A stretch of DNA of 15,007 nt from positions 1 to 15,007 of the forward strand of contig JAEWZE010000047.1 in assembly GCA_023395465.1 (NCBI GenBank), in the 5' to 3' direction. Shown one piece after another: positions 1 to 8,034 of the stretch (the first letter of the stretch is position 1; every line of letters begins with the position of its first letter). The notes under the pieces were generated by a model. The model saw nothing but the letters and a program-made list of their open reading frames with translations. It was not told where the DNA came from and searched no databases. Position numbers and translations under genes: made by a program. The DNA comes from Pseudomonadota bacterium (lineage in GTDB: Bacteria > Pseudomonadota > Gammaproteobacteria > Xanthomonadales > Xanthomonadaceae).

Positions 1-370
1 GCTCCGGCCAGCCGCGGCAGATCGCGAGGTAATGCTTGTCGACCTCGCCGGCCATCAGCGCCTTGCCCAGCGCCGAAGCGGTGTCGCGATCGAAGGCCAG
101 CAGCAGGCAGCCGCTGGTGGCGCGGTCGAGTCGGTGCACCAGGAACACCGGGCGGCCGAACTGCACGCGCAGGCGGTCGGCCAGGAAATCGTCCTCGCCG
201 CGGGCCAGCGCACTGTCGTGCACCATCAGCCCGGCCGGTTTGTCGACCACCGCCAGCCAGGCATCGGCGTGCAGCACCGCGACCGGCGCCACCGCGTCCG
301 CCTCCTCCACCGTGGACAGGTCGCCCTGCGCGTCGACGATGGACGCCGCGACCGGCGCTGCACCGTTCAT
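1..370 (-). CDS. truC: TruC-like RluA-family pseudouridine synthase, 3' end outside the window
   Basis: Converts uridine to pseudouridine in RNA; the best match I recall is E. coli TruC, which modifies U65 of tRNA. About 123 residues are visible. The segment VDKPAGLMVH (residues 42-51) and the catalytic motif HRLDRATSG (79-87, with Asp82 as the expected nucleophile) are the family signatures. They are followed by a stretch ending DKHYLAICRGW, which resembles TruC's KRYHAIVRGW. The start ATG (368-370) overlaps the stop of the upstream lipoprotein gene as ATGA, which suggests translational coupling. No clear Shine-Dalgarno is seen. Relative to TruC there are about 30 extra residues before the conserved core, so a GTG start further in is possible. 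The C-terminal part lies beyond base 1. Family assignment is secure; the TruC subfamily is likely but could be another RluA-type enzyme. Confidence 0.8.
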   Translation of the reverse strand, partial: MNGAAPVAASIVDAQGDLSTVEEADAVAPVAVLHADAWLAVVDKPAGLMVHDSALARGEDDFLADRLRVQFGRPVFLVHRLDRATSGCLLLAFDRDTASALGKALMAGEVDKHYLAICRGWPE

Positions 371-1671
371 CGCGACACGCGCAGGCCCTTGAGGTTGGGC
401 GTGCCTCCGGCCACTTCGGTCCAGGCGACGTAGGCTGCGCCGCCGGCCAGCGCCAGCTGCGGGAAGCCTGTCGCGCGACCCTCGCCGGCGATCTTCGCCA
501 GCTCCAGGCGCTCATGCTCGGTCGCCAGGTCGTGGCTGCGGCGCGACAGCCACAGCGACTGCCGTCCGCCTTCCTCGCGCACCCACAGTACCCAGGCCTG
601 CCGCGCATCCATGGCCACCGCCACGCGGCCCAGCACCGCGGGGCCGCGGTCGAGCGTGAGCGGCGCGGCGAAGGCGTCGCCGGCGTCGGCGCTGGCCGCC
701 AGCCGCAGCTCCGGCTCGCCATCGGCCTCGGTATACCAGCCGACCACGACCGCATCGCCGGCGGCAGCCACGTCCGGGCCGTTCACCGGGCAGGCCGGCA
801 TCGTCCAGCCATCCGCATGCACCGGCGCGGGTGCGCGCCACCGGCTGCCGTCGAAGCGCGTGGCCAGGATGTCGCGCACCTCGGATTCGCTGCGCCCGCG
901 ATAGACCAGCAGCGGACCCTTGCCGGTCACCGCCACCGCGGTCTGGCAGCAGTCGCACACGCGCGCGTCGATCTCCACCTCGGCGCTGCGCTGCAGGTTG
1001 GCGTCGAACACCGCCGCGCGCAGCGTCATCGCGCCGGCGCCCGCGGCGTGGCCGGCATGCGCGTCGCCGCGATCGCCCGCGCGCGTCGCGGCCGCCGCCG
1101 TGTTGCGCCCGTCGAGCCAGGCGACGCCGAGCGCGTCGCTGCCCTGCGCCCACATCGAGACGAAGCCATGCTCGCTGCGGGTGCCATCGTCGTGCGCCAG
1201 CACCGGCGCAGCCCAGTTGGCGCCGCCGTCGCGCGAACGGGTCAGCACCACGTCGTAGGCATACGGCGCATCGCTGCTCTTCTGCAGCCAGTGCGCCCAC
1301 AGCGCGCCGTCGGGCGTGGCGGCCAGGTGCGGGATGTCGGCCCAGTTCACGAACATGCTGTTGCCGACCGCCACGGTGGTCATCGCATGCATCCAGCGTC
1401 CCCAGTCCGGCGCATAGCTGCTGAACTGGAAGATGTGGCGACGGCCCTTCTGCGAGTTGATCCAGCCCAGCAGCAGCTTGCCGTCGGGCGTGGCCGCCAG
1501 GCTGGGCGAGGCCGATCCGGGCAGCGTGCTGGGCAGCGGCCAGTCCTCGATCCGGCTGGGCGCATCCAGCGCCGCCGCGGCGACCGCCGGCTGCGGCGCG
1601 GCGTCCTTGTCGCCGCAGCCGGAGGCGAGCAGGACGGCGAACAGCGCGGTGGCGAGGGCGGGCCGGATCAT
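367..1671 (-). CDS. Sialidase-fold (Asp-box/BNR) lipoprotein with a CxCC motif
   Basis: A 434-residue secreted lipoprotein. The start at 1671 is chosen because AGGAGT lies 7 nt upstream and the protein then opens with a signal peptide and lipobox LASGC, putting the lipidated Cys at residue 19; the open frame extends further upstream without such support. Asp-box-like repeats SRDGGANW (146-153) and SADAGDAF (327-334), with many 'SLAATPDGKLLLGW'-type strands, point to a six-bladed sialidase-like beta-propeller. True sialidase activity is not implied: I do not see the arginine triad placed with confidence. Residues 239-242 (CDCC) and a later CPVNGPD (294-300) give four cysteines outside the lipobox, plus a His-containing insert (HAGH, 205-208). 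These could bind a metal or form disulfides. The gene overlaps the pseudouridine synthase start. Function unknown. Confidence 0.85.
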   Translation of the reverse strand: MIRPALATALFAVLLASGCGDKDAAPQPAVAAAALDAPSRIEDWPLPSTLPGSASPSLAATPDGKLLLGWINSQKGRRHIFQFSSYAPDWGRWMHAMTTVAVGNSMFVNWADIPHLAATPDGALWAHWLQKSSDAPYAYDVVLTRSRDGGANWAAPVLAHDDGTRSEHGFVSMWAQGSDALGVAWLDGRNTAAAATRAGDRGDAHAGHAAGAGAMTLRAAVFDANLQRSAEVEIDARVCDCCQTAVAVTGKGPLLVYRGRSESEVRDILATRFDGSRWRAPAPVHADGWTMPACPVNGPDVAAAGDAVVVGWYTEADGEPELRLAASADAGDAFAAPLTLDRGPAVLGRVAVAMDARQAWVLWVREEGGRQSLWLSRRSHDLATEHERLELAKIAGEGRATGFPQLALAGGAAYVAWTEVAGGTPNLKGLRVSR

Positions 1672-1750
1672 GGCGATGACTCCTGTTGGGGAATGCGCGG
1701 ACCAGCCGCCATGGCAGGCGAAATGAGAACCTCGCGGCGCCCGCGTGCCT

Positions 1751-1766
1751 GCATTCTCGGGAATGC
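1751..1766. repeat. Perfect inverted repeat in a divergent intergenic region
   Basis: GCATTC-TCGG-GAATGC is a perfect 6-bp inverted repeat with a 4-base centre. It lies between the divergent lipoprotein gene (start 1671) and the DUF2007 gene (start 1847). The right half, as GGGAATGCG (1759-1767), is repeated directly at 1689-1697. It could be an operator or a small hairpin; no regulator is identified. Confidence 0.4.
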
Positions 1767-1846
1767 GGGGGCCGATGGCCAGTGCGCGACGCCGGCGCGG
1801 CGCCGCTGGCGTACGCTGCAGGCCACGCCCGCCGCCAGCCCCGCGC

Positions 1847-2224
1847 ATGTTCACCATCGTCGCCAGCTACCTCGATCCGATCCAGGCCCAGATCGCCCGC
1901 GGCCTGCTGCTGGCCGAAGGCATCGAGGCCCAGCTCGGCGACGAGCACCTGGCGCTGGCCAACTGGGAATGGCGGCTGGCGATCGGCGGCACGCGCCTGC
2001 GCGTGGCCGACGCGGACGCAGCGCGCGCACGCGCGATCCTGCACGCGCTCGAGGCCGGCGAGTACGCGATCGACGACGACGCGGCGCCGGCCGATCCGCA
2101 GCTGCGCGCGCCCGACCGCGAGTCGGCCTCCAGCCGGCTGGCGTGGCTGGCGCTGGTGCTGTTCAACCTCCCGCTGCCGTGGCGCCGCCGCACGCGTGCC
2201 GATACGGTGGAGCGCGACGCCTGA
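1847..2224 (+). CDS. DUF2007-domain protein (putative signal-transducing protein)
   Basis: A 125-residue protein. Residues 1-75 fit the DUF2007 pattern: opening MFTIVASYLDPIQAQIARGL, then 'LLAEGIEAQLGDEH' and 'GTRLRVADADAARARAIL', a small ferredoxin-like alpha/beta fold named for a proposed PII-like signalling role that is unproven. A moderately hydrophobic stretch (RLAWLALVLFNLPLPW, about 102-117) may be a short membrane-associated segment, followed by a basic tail. The start is chosen at the conserved MFTIVA; the frame is open for 34 codons upstream, but those residues are Arg/Pro-rich and look like noncoding GC-rich sequence. The gene runs divergently from the lipoprotein and 111 bp ahead of tex on the same strand, so the two could be co-transcribed. 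Biological role unknown. Confidence 0.82.
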   Translation: MFTIVASYLDPIQAQIARGLLLAEGIEAQLGDEHLALANWEWRLAIGGTRLRVADADAARARAILHALEAGEYAIDDDAAPADPQLRAPDRESASSRLAWLALVLFNLPLPWRRRTRADTVERDA

Positions 2225-2335
2225 GACGGGGTGGCGGCACTGCCCCGCGCGCGGATTGTCAACGGGTTCCTGCGCGCCGCCGCGGTTGCCACAATCGCCG
2301 TTCCGCGGCCCGACGCCGCCAGCAGCACCGACGAC

Positions 2336-4681
2336 ATGCCCGAGATTTCCCCGGCGCTCGCGCGCAAGATTTCGCAGACCATCGCCGAGGAGATCGGCGC
2401 GAAGGCCGAACAGGCCAGCGCCGCGATCGCCCTGCTCGACGAGGGCGCGACCGTGCCGTTCATCGCGCGCTACCGCAAGGAGGTCACCGGCGGCCTCGAC
2501 GACACCCAGCTGCGCAACCTCGAGGTGCGCCTGGTCTACCTGCGCGAGATGGAGGAGCGCCGCGCCACGATCCTGTCCAGCATCGAGGAACAGGGCAAGC
2601 TCACCGACGCGCTGCGCGCGGACATCGAGGCGGCCGACAGCAAGGCGCGGCTGGAAGACCTGTACCTGCCCTACAAGCAGAAGCGCCGCACCCGCGCCCA
2701 GATCGCGCGCGAGGCCGGCCTGGAACCGCTGGCCGACGGCCTGATCGAGGATCCAACGCGTGTGCCGGAAGAATTCGCCTCGCAGTTCGTCGATGCCGAA
2801 CAGGGCGTCGCCGACGCGAAGGCCGCGCTGGAAGGCGCGCGCGCGATCCTGATCGAACGCTGGGGCGAGGACGCGGCGCTGATCGGCGAACTGCGCGAGT
2901 GGCTGTGGAACAGCGGCTTGATCCGCGCGAAGGTCGTGGAAGGCAAGGAGGTCGCCGGCGAGAAGTTCCGCGACTACTTCGACCACGCCGAGCCGCTGGC
3001 GAAGATCCCCTCGCACCGGCTGCTGGCGCTGATGCGCGGCCGTCGCGAGGAGTTCCTCAGCCTCGACCTGGAGCCGGGTAGCGATCCCGACGCCGGCCAC
3101 CTCTACGCCGAAGGCCGGGTGGCGCTGCATGCCGGCATCCGCGACCAGGGCCGCGCCGCAGACACCTGGCTGCGCAACGCCTGCCGCCTGGCCTGGAAGG
3201 CCAAGTTGCACCTGCACCTGCTGATCGACCTGTTCGCGCAGGCGCGCGAGCAGGCCGAGGCCGAGGCGATCGCGGTGTTCGGCGACAACCTCAAGGACCT
3301 GCTGCTGGCCGCCCCGGCCGGCCCGAAGTCGGTGCTGGGCCTGGACCCCGGCCTGCGCACGGGGGTCAAGGTGGCGGTGGTCGATGCCACCGGCAAGCTG
3401 GTGGCCACCGACACCATCTATCCGCACGAACCGCGCCGGCAGTGGGACCAGTCGCTGGTGTCCCTGCGCAAGCTGTGCCAGGCCCACGGAGTGCAGCTGG
3501 TGGCGATCGGCAACGGCACCGCCAGCCGCGAGACCGACAGGCTCGCCGGCGACCTGCTCAAGCTCTGCCCCGAACTGAAGATGCAGAAGATCGTGGTCAG
3601 CGAGGCCGGCGCCTCGGTGTATTCGGCCTCGGAGCTGGCGGCGAAGGAATTCCCCGGCCTGGACGTGTCGCTGCGCGGCGCGGTGTCGATCGCGCGGCGG
3701 CTGCAGGATCCGCTGGCCGAACTGGTCAAGATCGAACCCAAAGCGATCGGCGTGGGCCAGTACCAGCACGACGTCGACCAGTACAAGCTGGCGCGCGCGC
3801 TCGATGCGCGCGTGGAGGACTGCGTGAACGCGGTCGGCGTGCACGTCAACACCGCCTCCAGCGCGCTGCTGGCGCGCGTGGCCGGGCTGTCGACCTCGGT
3901 GGCCGAGAACATCGTCGTGCATCGCGACGCCAACGGACCGTTCAGGCGCCGCCGCGACCTGCTCAAGGTGCCGCGCCTGGGCGAGAAGACCTTCGAGCAG
4001 TGCGCCGGCTTCCTGCGCATCGCCGATGGCGACGAACCGCTGGATGCGTCCTCGGTGCACCCGGAAGCCTATCCGGTGGTCGAGCGCATCGTGCGGGCGA
4101 CCGGCAGGCCGATCCAGGCGATGATCGGCGACAGCGGCTTCGTGCGCACGCTGAAAGCCGCGCAGTTCACCGACGAGCGCTTCGGCGAACCGACCGTGCG
4201 CGACATCCTGAAGGAACTGGAAAAGCCCGGCCGCGACCCGCGCCCGGAGTTCAGGGCCGCGCAGTTCGCTGATGGCGTGGAGGACATCAAGGACCTGCGC
4301 GAGGGCATGATCCTGGAAGGCGTGGTGAGCAACGTCGCCGCCTTCGGCGCCTTCGTCGACATCGGCGTGCACCAGGACGGGCTGATCCACATCTCGGCGC
4401 TGTCGGACCGGTTCGTCAAGGATCCGCGCGAGGTGGTCAAGGCCGGCGACATCGTCAAGGTCAAGGTGCTGGAGGTGGACGTGGCGCGCAAGCGCATCGC
4501 CCTGACGCGTCGCCTCGACGATACGCCCGCGCCGCGCCAGGAACGCGGCGGTGAACGCAACGCCGCCGGTACGCGCGATCCCGCCCGGCGCAATCCGCGC
4601 GGCGGCGGCGCGCCGAAGCCGTCCGCGCCGCCGGCCGACAACGCGCTGGCCCAGGCGTTCGCGCGCGCAAAACGCAGCTGA
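2336..4681 (+). CDS. tex: Transcription accessory protein Tex (S1 RNA-binding)
   Basis: A complete 781-residue Tex protein, close to the 773 residues of E. coli Tex. Order of parts: helical Tex_N region from residue 1 (ISPALARKISQTIAEEIG) with 'EGATVPFIARYRKE'; YqgF/RNase H-like domain from about 330, with LGLDPGLRTGVK near 335; tandem helix-hairpin-helix region about 498-590 (VHVNTASSALLARVAGL, then LLKVPRLGEKTFEQCAGFLR); S1 domain about 650-730 (GVVSNVAAFGAFVDIGVHQDG, then GLIHISALSD). A basic Gly/Pro/Arg-rich tail of about 45 residues follows. Tex binds nucleic acid in the cytoplasm and affects transcript and stress physiology in several bacteria. The start ATG is set by the family's N terminus; the frame is open upstream. 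I see no strong Shine-Dalgarno or convincing promoter in the 111 bp before it. Confidence 0.96.
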   Translation: MPEISPALARKISQTIAEEIGAKAEQASAAIALLDEGATVPFIARYRKEVTGGLDDTQLRNLEVRLVYLREMEERRATILSSIEEQGKLTDALRADIEAADSKARLEDLYLPYKQKRRTRAQIAREAGLEPLADGLIEDPTRVPEEFASQFVDAEQGVADAKAALEGARAILIERWGEDAALIGELREWLWNSGLIRAKVVEGKEVAGEKFRDYFDHAEPLAKIPSHRLLALMRGRREEFLSLDLEPGSDPDAGHLYAEGRVALHAGIRDQGRAADTWLRNACRLAWKAKLHLHLLIDLFAQAREQAEAEAIAVFGDNLKDLLLAAPAGPKSVLGLDPGLRTGVKVAVVDATGKLVATDTIYPHEPRRQWDQSLVSLRKLCQAHGVQLVAIGNGTASRETDRLAGDLLKLCPELKMQKIVVSEAGASVYSASELAAKEFPGLDVSLRGAVSIARRLQDPLAELVKIEPKAIGVGQYQHDVDQYKLARALDARVEDCVNAVGVHVNTASSALLARVAGLSTSVAENIVVHRDANGPFRRRRDLLKVPRLGEKTFEQCAGFLRIADGDEPLDASSVHPEAYPVVERIVRATGRPIQAMIGDSGFVRTLKAAQFTDERFGEPTVRDILKELEKPGRDPRPEFRAAQFADGVEDIKDLREGMILEGVVSNVAAFGAFVDIGVHQDGLIHISALSDRFVKDPREVVKAGDIVKVKVLEVDVARKRIALTRRLDDTPAPRQERGGERNAAGTRDPARRNPRGGGAPKPSAPPADNALAQAFARAKRS

Positions 4682-4686
4682 CGGCG

Positions 4687-4707
4687 GCGCCTGCCCGGCG
4701 CAGGCGC
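4687..4707. terminator. Hairpin between convergent genes, possible bidirectional terminator
   Basis: GCGCCTGC-CCGGC-GCAGGCGC is a perfect 8-bp, fully GC-strong stem with a 5-base loop. It sits in the 37-bp gap between the stop of tex and the stop of the convergent diguanylate cyclase gene. There is no T-tract on either side, so it is not a textbook intrinsic terminator. Its position between two gene ends is the main support. Confidence 0.45.
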
Positions 4708-4718
4708 GCGGCGCAGCG

Positions 4719-7658
4719 TCAGCCGGCGACGATGCGGTCGCGGCCCTGGCGCTTGGCTTCGTACAGCGCCGCGTCGGCGCGCTGCAGCAGCGCGTCGGCG
4801 CCCTCGCGACCGCTGCGCTCGACCACGCCGGCACTGATGGTGCAGGCGATGCTGTCGTCGCCGTCCGGCGCGATCGCCAGCGCCGCCACGTCGCGGCGTG
4901 CGCGTTCGAGCAGCGACAGCGCCCCGGCCAGCGCGGTCTGGCGCAGCACCACCAGGAATTCCTCGCCGCCCAGGCGCGCCACGAACAGCGACGGCTGGCG
5001 CAGCGACGCCTGCAGCTGCCCGGCCACGTGCGCCAGCACGCGATCGCCGCACTGGTGCCCGTAGCGGTCGTTGATGTGCTTGAAGCGGTCCAGGTCGACG
5101 ATCGCCACGCACAGCGGGGTGTGCGCGGCGTCGGCCTGCTGCAGCGCCATCGCCAGCTGCTGGTCGCCGGCGCGGCGGTTGGGCAGGCCGGTCAGGCTGT
5201 CGTGGCTGGCCTGGTGGGCCAGCTGCTCCACCAGCCGCTCGCGCTGGCGCGAGGCTTCCTCCAGTTCCTGGTTCTTCTCCCGCAGCTGCGCGGTGCGCTG
5301 CGCCACTTCGGCTTCCAGCTGGCGCGCATGCCGCCGCTGGCGGCGGCCCAGGACGTGGTGCAGCAGGATGAACAGGAGCAGCAGCGTCCCGATTGCCGGC
5401 AGCACGGCCCAGGGTCGCGCCCACCAAGGGGCCGCGACCTGCAGCTCGAAGCCGGTCGAGGCCGCCGGCCTGCTCCAGTCGGCGGGCGCGTGCGCCACCT
5501 GTACCTCGAAGCGCAGCCGGCCGGCGGGCAGGTTGGTGTAGGTCACCTCGCGCGCCGTGCCGGCGTCGATCCAGTGCGCGTCCACGCCCTGCATGCGGTA
5601 GCGGTAGCGCAGGGCGTTGGGCTGGCGCAGGCTCAGGCCCGCGTAGCGGATCTGCACGCGCGAACCCGGCTGCAGCACGCCCGCATCCGCAGGCGCCAGC
5701 TCGCGGCCGTCGACCTGCAGCGTGTCGATCACCAGCGGCACGTCGCCGCGCCCCCGCTCCATCACCAGCCCCGGGTCGAACACCGCCACGCCGCTGGCGG
5801 TGGGCAGCCATACCTCCCCGTCGGCCAGGCGCCAGCCCGCCGGTGCGCTGCCGCCGTTGGCCTGCCGGCTCGGCATGCCGTCGTCGCGGTCGAAGACCTG
5901 CACGTCCAGGCGCGCGCGATCGCCACGGTCCACCGCTTGGAACGAGCGCCGCGGCACTCGCGCCACGCCATGGTTGCCGCTCAACCACAGGTTGCCGTAG
6001 GCGTCGTCGAGCAGGCGAAACACGCTGCTGCCGCGCAGGCCCTGCGCCGCGCCGTACTGGCGCCAGCCACCGTCGCGCAGGTGGAGCACGCCGCGGTTGC
6101 TGGCCACCCAGGTGCCGCCATCGGCGTCGTGCAGGAAGTCGAAGACCGACTGCGCCGGGAATCCCTGGCCCGGACGCAGCACCACCAGGTGTCCGTCGGG
6201 CTCGCGCCAGGCCATGCCGCCCAGCTGGCCGATCCAAAGCCGGCCGCCCTCGCTGCGCTGCAGGACGCGCACCGGCAGTGCCGGCAAGCCAGGCAGCGGC
6301 TGCGGATCGAAGCGGCCGTCGCGCCAGGCCACCAGGCCGCGCTCGGTGCCGATCCACAGCGTGCCGTCGGGATCCTCCAGCAGCGCGCGCACCTGTTCGG
6401 CGGCCAGCGGGTGGTCGCCGGTCGCCAGTGGCCGAACCGGCGCGGGGACACCCGGCCCGACGCGCAGCACGCCGCGGTTGTAGGTGCCGGCCCAGACGCC
6501 GCCTGCGGCCGCCGGGGCCAGCGCCAGCACGCTCGACGGCTGTGTGCCCGGCTGCGGGAACAGCTGCTCCGGCCGCGCATCGCGGATGCGGCTCAGGCCC
6601 AGCGAGTGGCCGATCCAGACCTGTCCGTCCGCGGTCTGCAGCACGCTGCGGATGTAGTCCGACGGCAGCCCGGGCTGGCGCGCGATACCGCGGACCGGGC
6701 CGTCGGCGATCCGGAACAGGCCGTGCGTGGTACCGAACCAGACCAGGCCCTCGCGATCCTGGAACAGCGCGCCGGTGGCATAACCCACCACGCCCTCGCC
6801 CTCGCCCCAGCGGTGCCAGCGGCCATCGCGATGGCGCAGCACGACGCTGTCGGTGCCGGCGACCCACAGCGCGCCCGAATCGTCCAGCAGCAGGCCTTCG
6901 GCGCGCTCGGGGCGCACCGCCTGCAGGCGGCCCCCGCGGTAGCGCCAGACGCCGTGCTCGCTGGCGATCCAGATGTCCCCGCCAGCGTCGCGCACCAGTC
7001 CCCGCACCTCGCCGGCGGGCAGCCCGAGCCGCTCGCCCAGCGCCTCGAGGCGGCCGCCTTGCCAGCGGAACAGGCCGCCGCGCAGGCCGAGCCAGAGGCT
7101 GCCGTCGGCCTGGGCAAGCATGCCGTTGACGGTGCGCCCGGCCAGCGACTGGCCACCGGCCACCCGCGTGCAGCGGCCGTCGGACTGCAGGCGATAGAGC
7201 CCGTCGCGCGCGGCCAGCCAGGGCAGGCCGTCGACGCCCTGCGCGAGCTGGCTGACCTGGAGCGCGTCGATGTCCCGGCAGGCCGGCCGGGCCGCGCCCA
7301 CCGCCGGCACCCGCAGCAGCCCGGGACCATCCACCGCCACCAGCATGCTGCCGTCCGCATCCCGCCACAGCCGCCGCGACGGGCGCCGACCCCCGGTGGG
7401 ATCGTTCAGGCGCGCGACTTCGGAAAAGTCCAGCCCGTCGAAACGGGCGGTGCCCTCCCAGGTGGTGACCCACAGGAAGCCGTCCGGGCTCTGCCCGATG
7501 TCGTGGATCTGGCTGTGCGGCAGGCCGTCGTCGGCGCTCCAGCGGGTGATGGTGTAGCGCTCGGGCGGCAGCTCGGGATCGAGCGCGCACGCCGGCCCGG
7601 CCAGCGCCAGCCAGGCGCCGGCCATCGCACAAGCGAGCCGGGCCCGCCATGCGCGCAT
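4719..7658 (-). CDS. Two-propeller sensor diguanylate cyclase (Reg_prop, Y_Y_Y, TM, GGDEF)
   Basis: A 979-residue membrane sensor predicted to make c-di-GMP from two GTP. Residues 1-25 form a signal peptide ending PACA before LDPELPPERY. About 14 blade motifs of the type 'G-x-LW-x-G-x-x-x-GL-x-R' (for example LWIGTERGL, VWFGTTHGL, LWLGLRGGL) fill roughly residues 35-640, enough for two seven-bladed periplasmic propellers. A Y_Y_Y domain (LRYRYRMQGVD, then YTNLPAGRLRFEVQVAH) covers about 650-730, then one membrane helix (about 746-770), a coiled linker (REKNQELEEASRQRERL) and the GGDEF domain (DSLTGLPNRR about 822, DLDRFKHINDRYGH about 854, GGEEF 897-901). The active-site motif is intact. The expected RxxD inhibitory site reads RQPS, so product inhibition there is probably lost. 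MPGP at 7688 is an alternative start; neither has a strong ribosome site. Ligand unknown. Confidence 0.92.
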   Translation of the reverse strand: MRAWRARLACAMAGAWLALAGPACALDPELPPERYTITRWSADDGLPHSQIHDIGQSPDGFLWVTTWEGTARFDGLDFSEVARLNDPTGGRRPSRRLWRDADGSMLVAVDGPGLLRVPAVGAARPACRDIDALQVSQLAQGVDGLPWLAARDGLYRLQSDGRCTRVAGGQSLAGRTVNGMLAQADGSLWLGLRGGLFRWQGGRLEALGERLGLPAGEVRGLVRDAGGDIWIASEHGVWRYRGGRLQAVRPERAEGLLLDDSGALWVAGTDSVVLRHRDGRWHRWGEGEGVVGYATGALFQDREGLVWFGTTHGLFRIADGPVRGIARQPGLPSDYIRSVLQTADGQVWIGHSLGLSRIRDARPEQLFPQPGTQPSSVLALAPAAAGGVWAGTYNRGVLRVGPGVPAPVRPLATGDHPLAAEQVRALLEDPDGTLWIGTERGLVAWRDGRFDPQPLPGLPALPVRVLQRSEGGRLWIGQLGGMAWREPDGHLVVLRPGQGFPAQSVFDFLHDADGGTWVASNRGVLHLRDGGWRQYGAAQGLRGSSVFRLLDDAYGNLWLSGNHGVARVPRRSFQAVDRGDRARLDVQVFDRDDGMPSRQANGGSAPAGWRLADGEVWLPTASGVAVFDPGLVMERGRGDVPLVIDTLQVDGRELAPADAGVLQPGSRVQIRYAGLSLRQPNALRYRYRMQGVDAHWIDAGTAREVTYTNLPAGRLRFEVQVAHAPADWSRPAASTGFELQVAAPWWARPWAVLPAIGTLLLLFILLHHVLGRRQRRHARQLEAEVAQRTAQLREKNQELEEASRQRERLVEQLAHQASHDSLTGLPNRRAGDQQLAMALQQADAAHTPLCVAIVDLDRFKHINDRYGHQCGDRVLAHVAGQLQASLRQPSLFVARLGGEEFLVVLRQTALAGALSLLERARRDVAALAIAPDGDDSIACTISAGVVERSGREGADALLQRADAALYEAKRQGRDRIVAG

Positions 7659-7720
7659 GGCGGGAATGGATGCAGCCGGTCCTGGCATGCCGCGTACGTG
7701 CCCCTGTTCACGTTCCCGCC

Positions 7721-7726
7721 ATTTTA
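7721..7726 (-). promoter_or_regulatory. Candidate -10 element for the diguanylate cyclase gene
   Basis: On the minus strand this reads TAAAAT, five of six bases of TATAAT, in an otherwise GC-rich stretch. It lies 63 bp ahead of the chosen start and 33 bp ahead of the alternative start at 7688. No recognisable -35 sits 16-18 bp upstream, so an activator-dependent promoter or chance are both possible. Confidence 0.3.
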
Positions 7727-7805
7727 CGGCGGTACTGCGCGGCGGCGGCGAGACGCGCGCCGCGTTCCGGTTCACGCCGACGCACGATCGGGCCACCATA
7801 GGCGC

Positions 7806-8009
7806 ATGTCCAGCGCCTCCGATCCCGCCCGCCGCTCCACGTCGACTCCGCCCGCCGATCCGCGCCCGTTGCCGCCGGAGCCGCCACTGCCGAGCGACTG
7901 CTGCGACAGCGGCTGCGATCCCTGCGTGCACGACAGCTACAGCGAAGCGTTGCAGCATTACCGCGAGCAGCTGGCGCAGTGGCGCACGCGCAATCCGGAC
8001 GCGGACTGA
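7806..8009 (+). CDS. Oxidoreductase-like small cysteine-rich protein
   Basis: A 67-residue protein with a Ser/Pro-rich N terminus (residues 1-30, PLPPEPPLPS) followed by DCCDSGCDPCVHDSYSEALQ. The four cysteines (32, 33, 37, 40) and the following D-x-Y-x-EAL-x-x-YR-x-x-L-x-x-W pattern match the oxidoreductase-like N-terminal domain family (Pfam Oxidored-like), which also occurs fused to larger eukaryotic proteins and as stand-alone bacterial ORFs. The Cys cluster suggests metal binding or a redox role, but no activity is established to my knowledge. The start is the Met just ahead of the Pro-rich segment; the frame is open far upstream only because of the high GC content. It is divergent from the diguanylate cyclase gene and convergent with the AhpD-like gene (25-bp gap). 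Confidence 0.78.
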   Translation: MSSASDPARRSTSTPPADPRPLPPEPPLPSDCCDSGCDPCVHDSYSEALQHYREQLAQWRTRNPDAD

Positions 8010-8034
8010 CGCGCGCGGCGCAGCGCCGTCCGGA

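Noticed and set aside
2256..2295. Promoter for tex from TTGTCA (2256-2261) and CACAAT (2290-2295)
   Set aside because: The spacing is 28 bp, far from 16-18; the better-spaced partner TTCCTG matches only two of six bases.
512..4834. Minus-strand open frame of 1440 codons across the lipoprotein, DUF2007 and tex genes
   Set aside because: Arg/Ala/Gly/His-rich translation with no domain, overlapping well-supported genes in other frames; typical of very GC-rich DNA.
8010..8034. Small hairpin GGCGC-A-GCGCC between convergent stops
   Set aside because: Single-base loop and 5-bp stem without a T-tract; such palindromes are frequent at this base composition.
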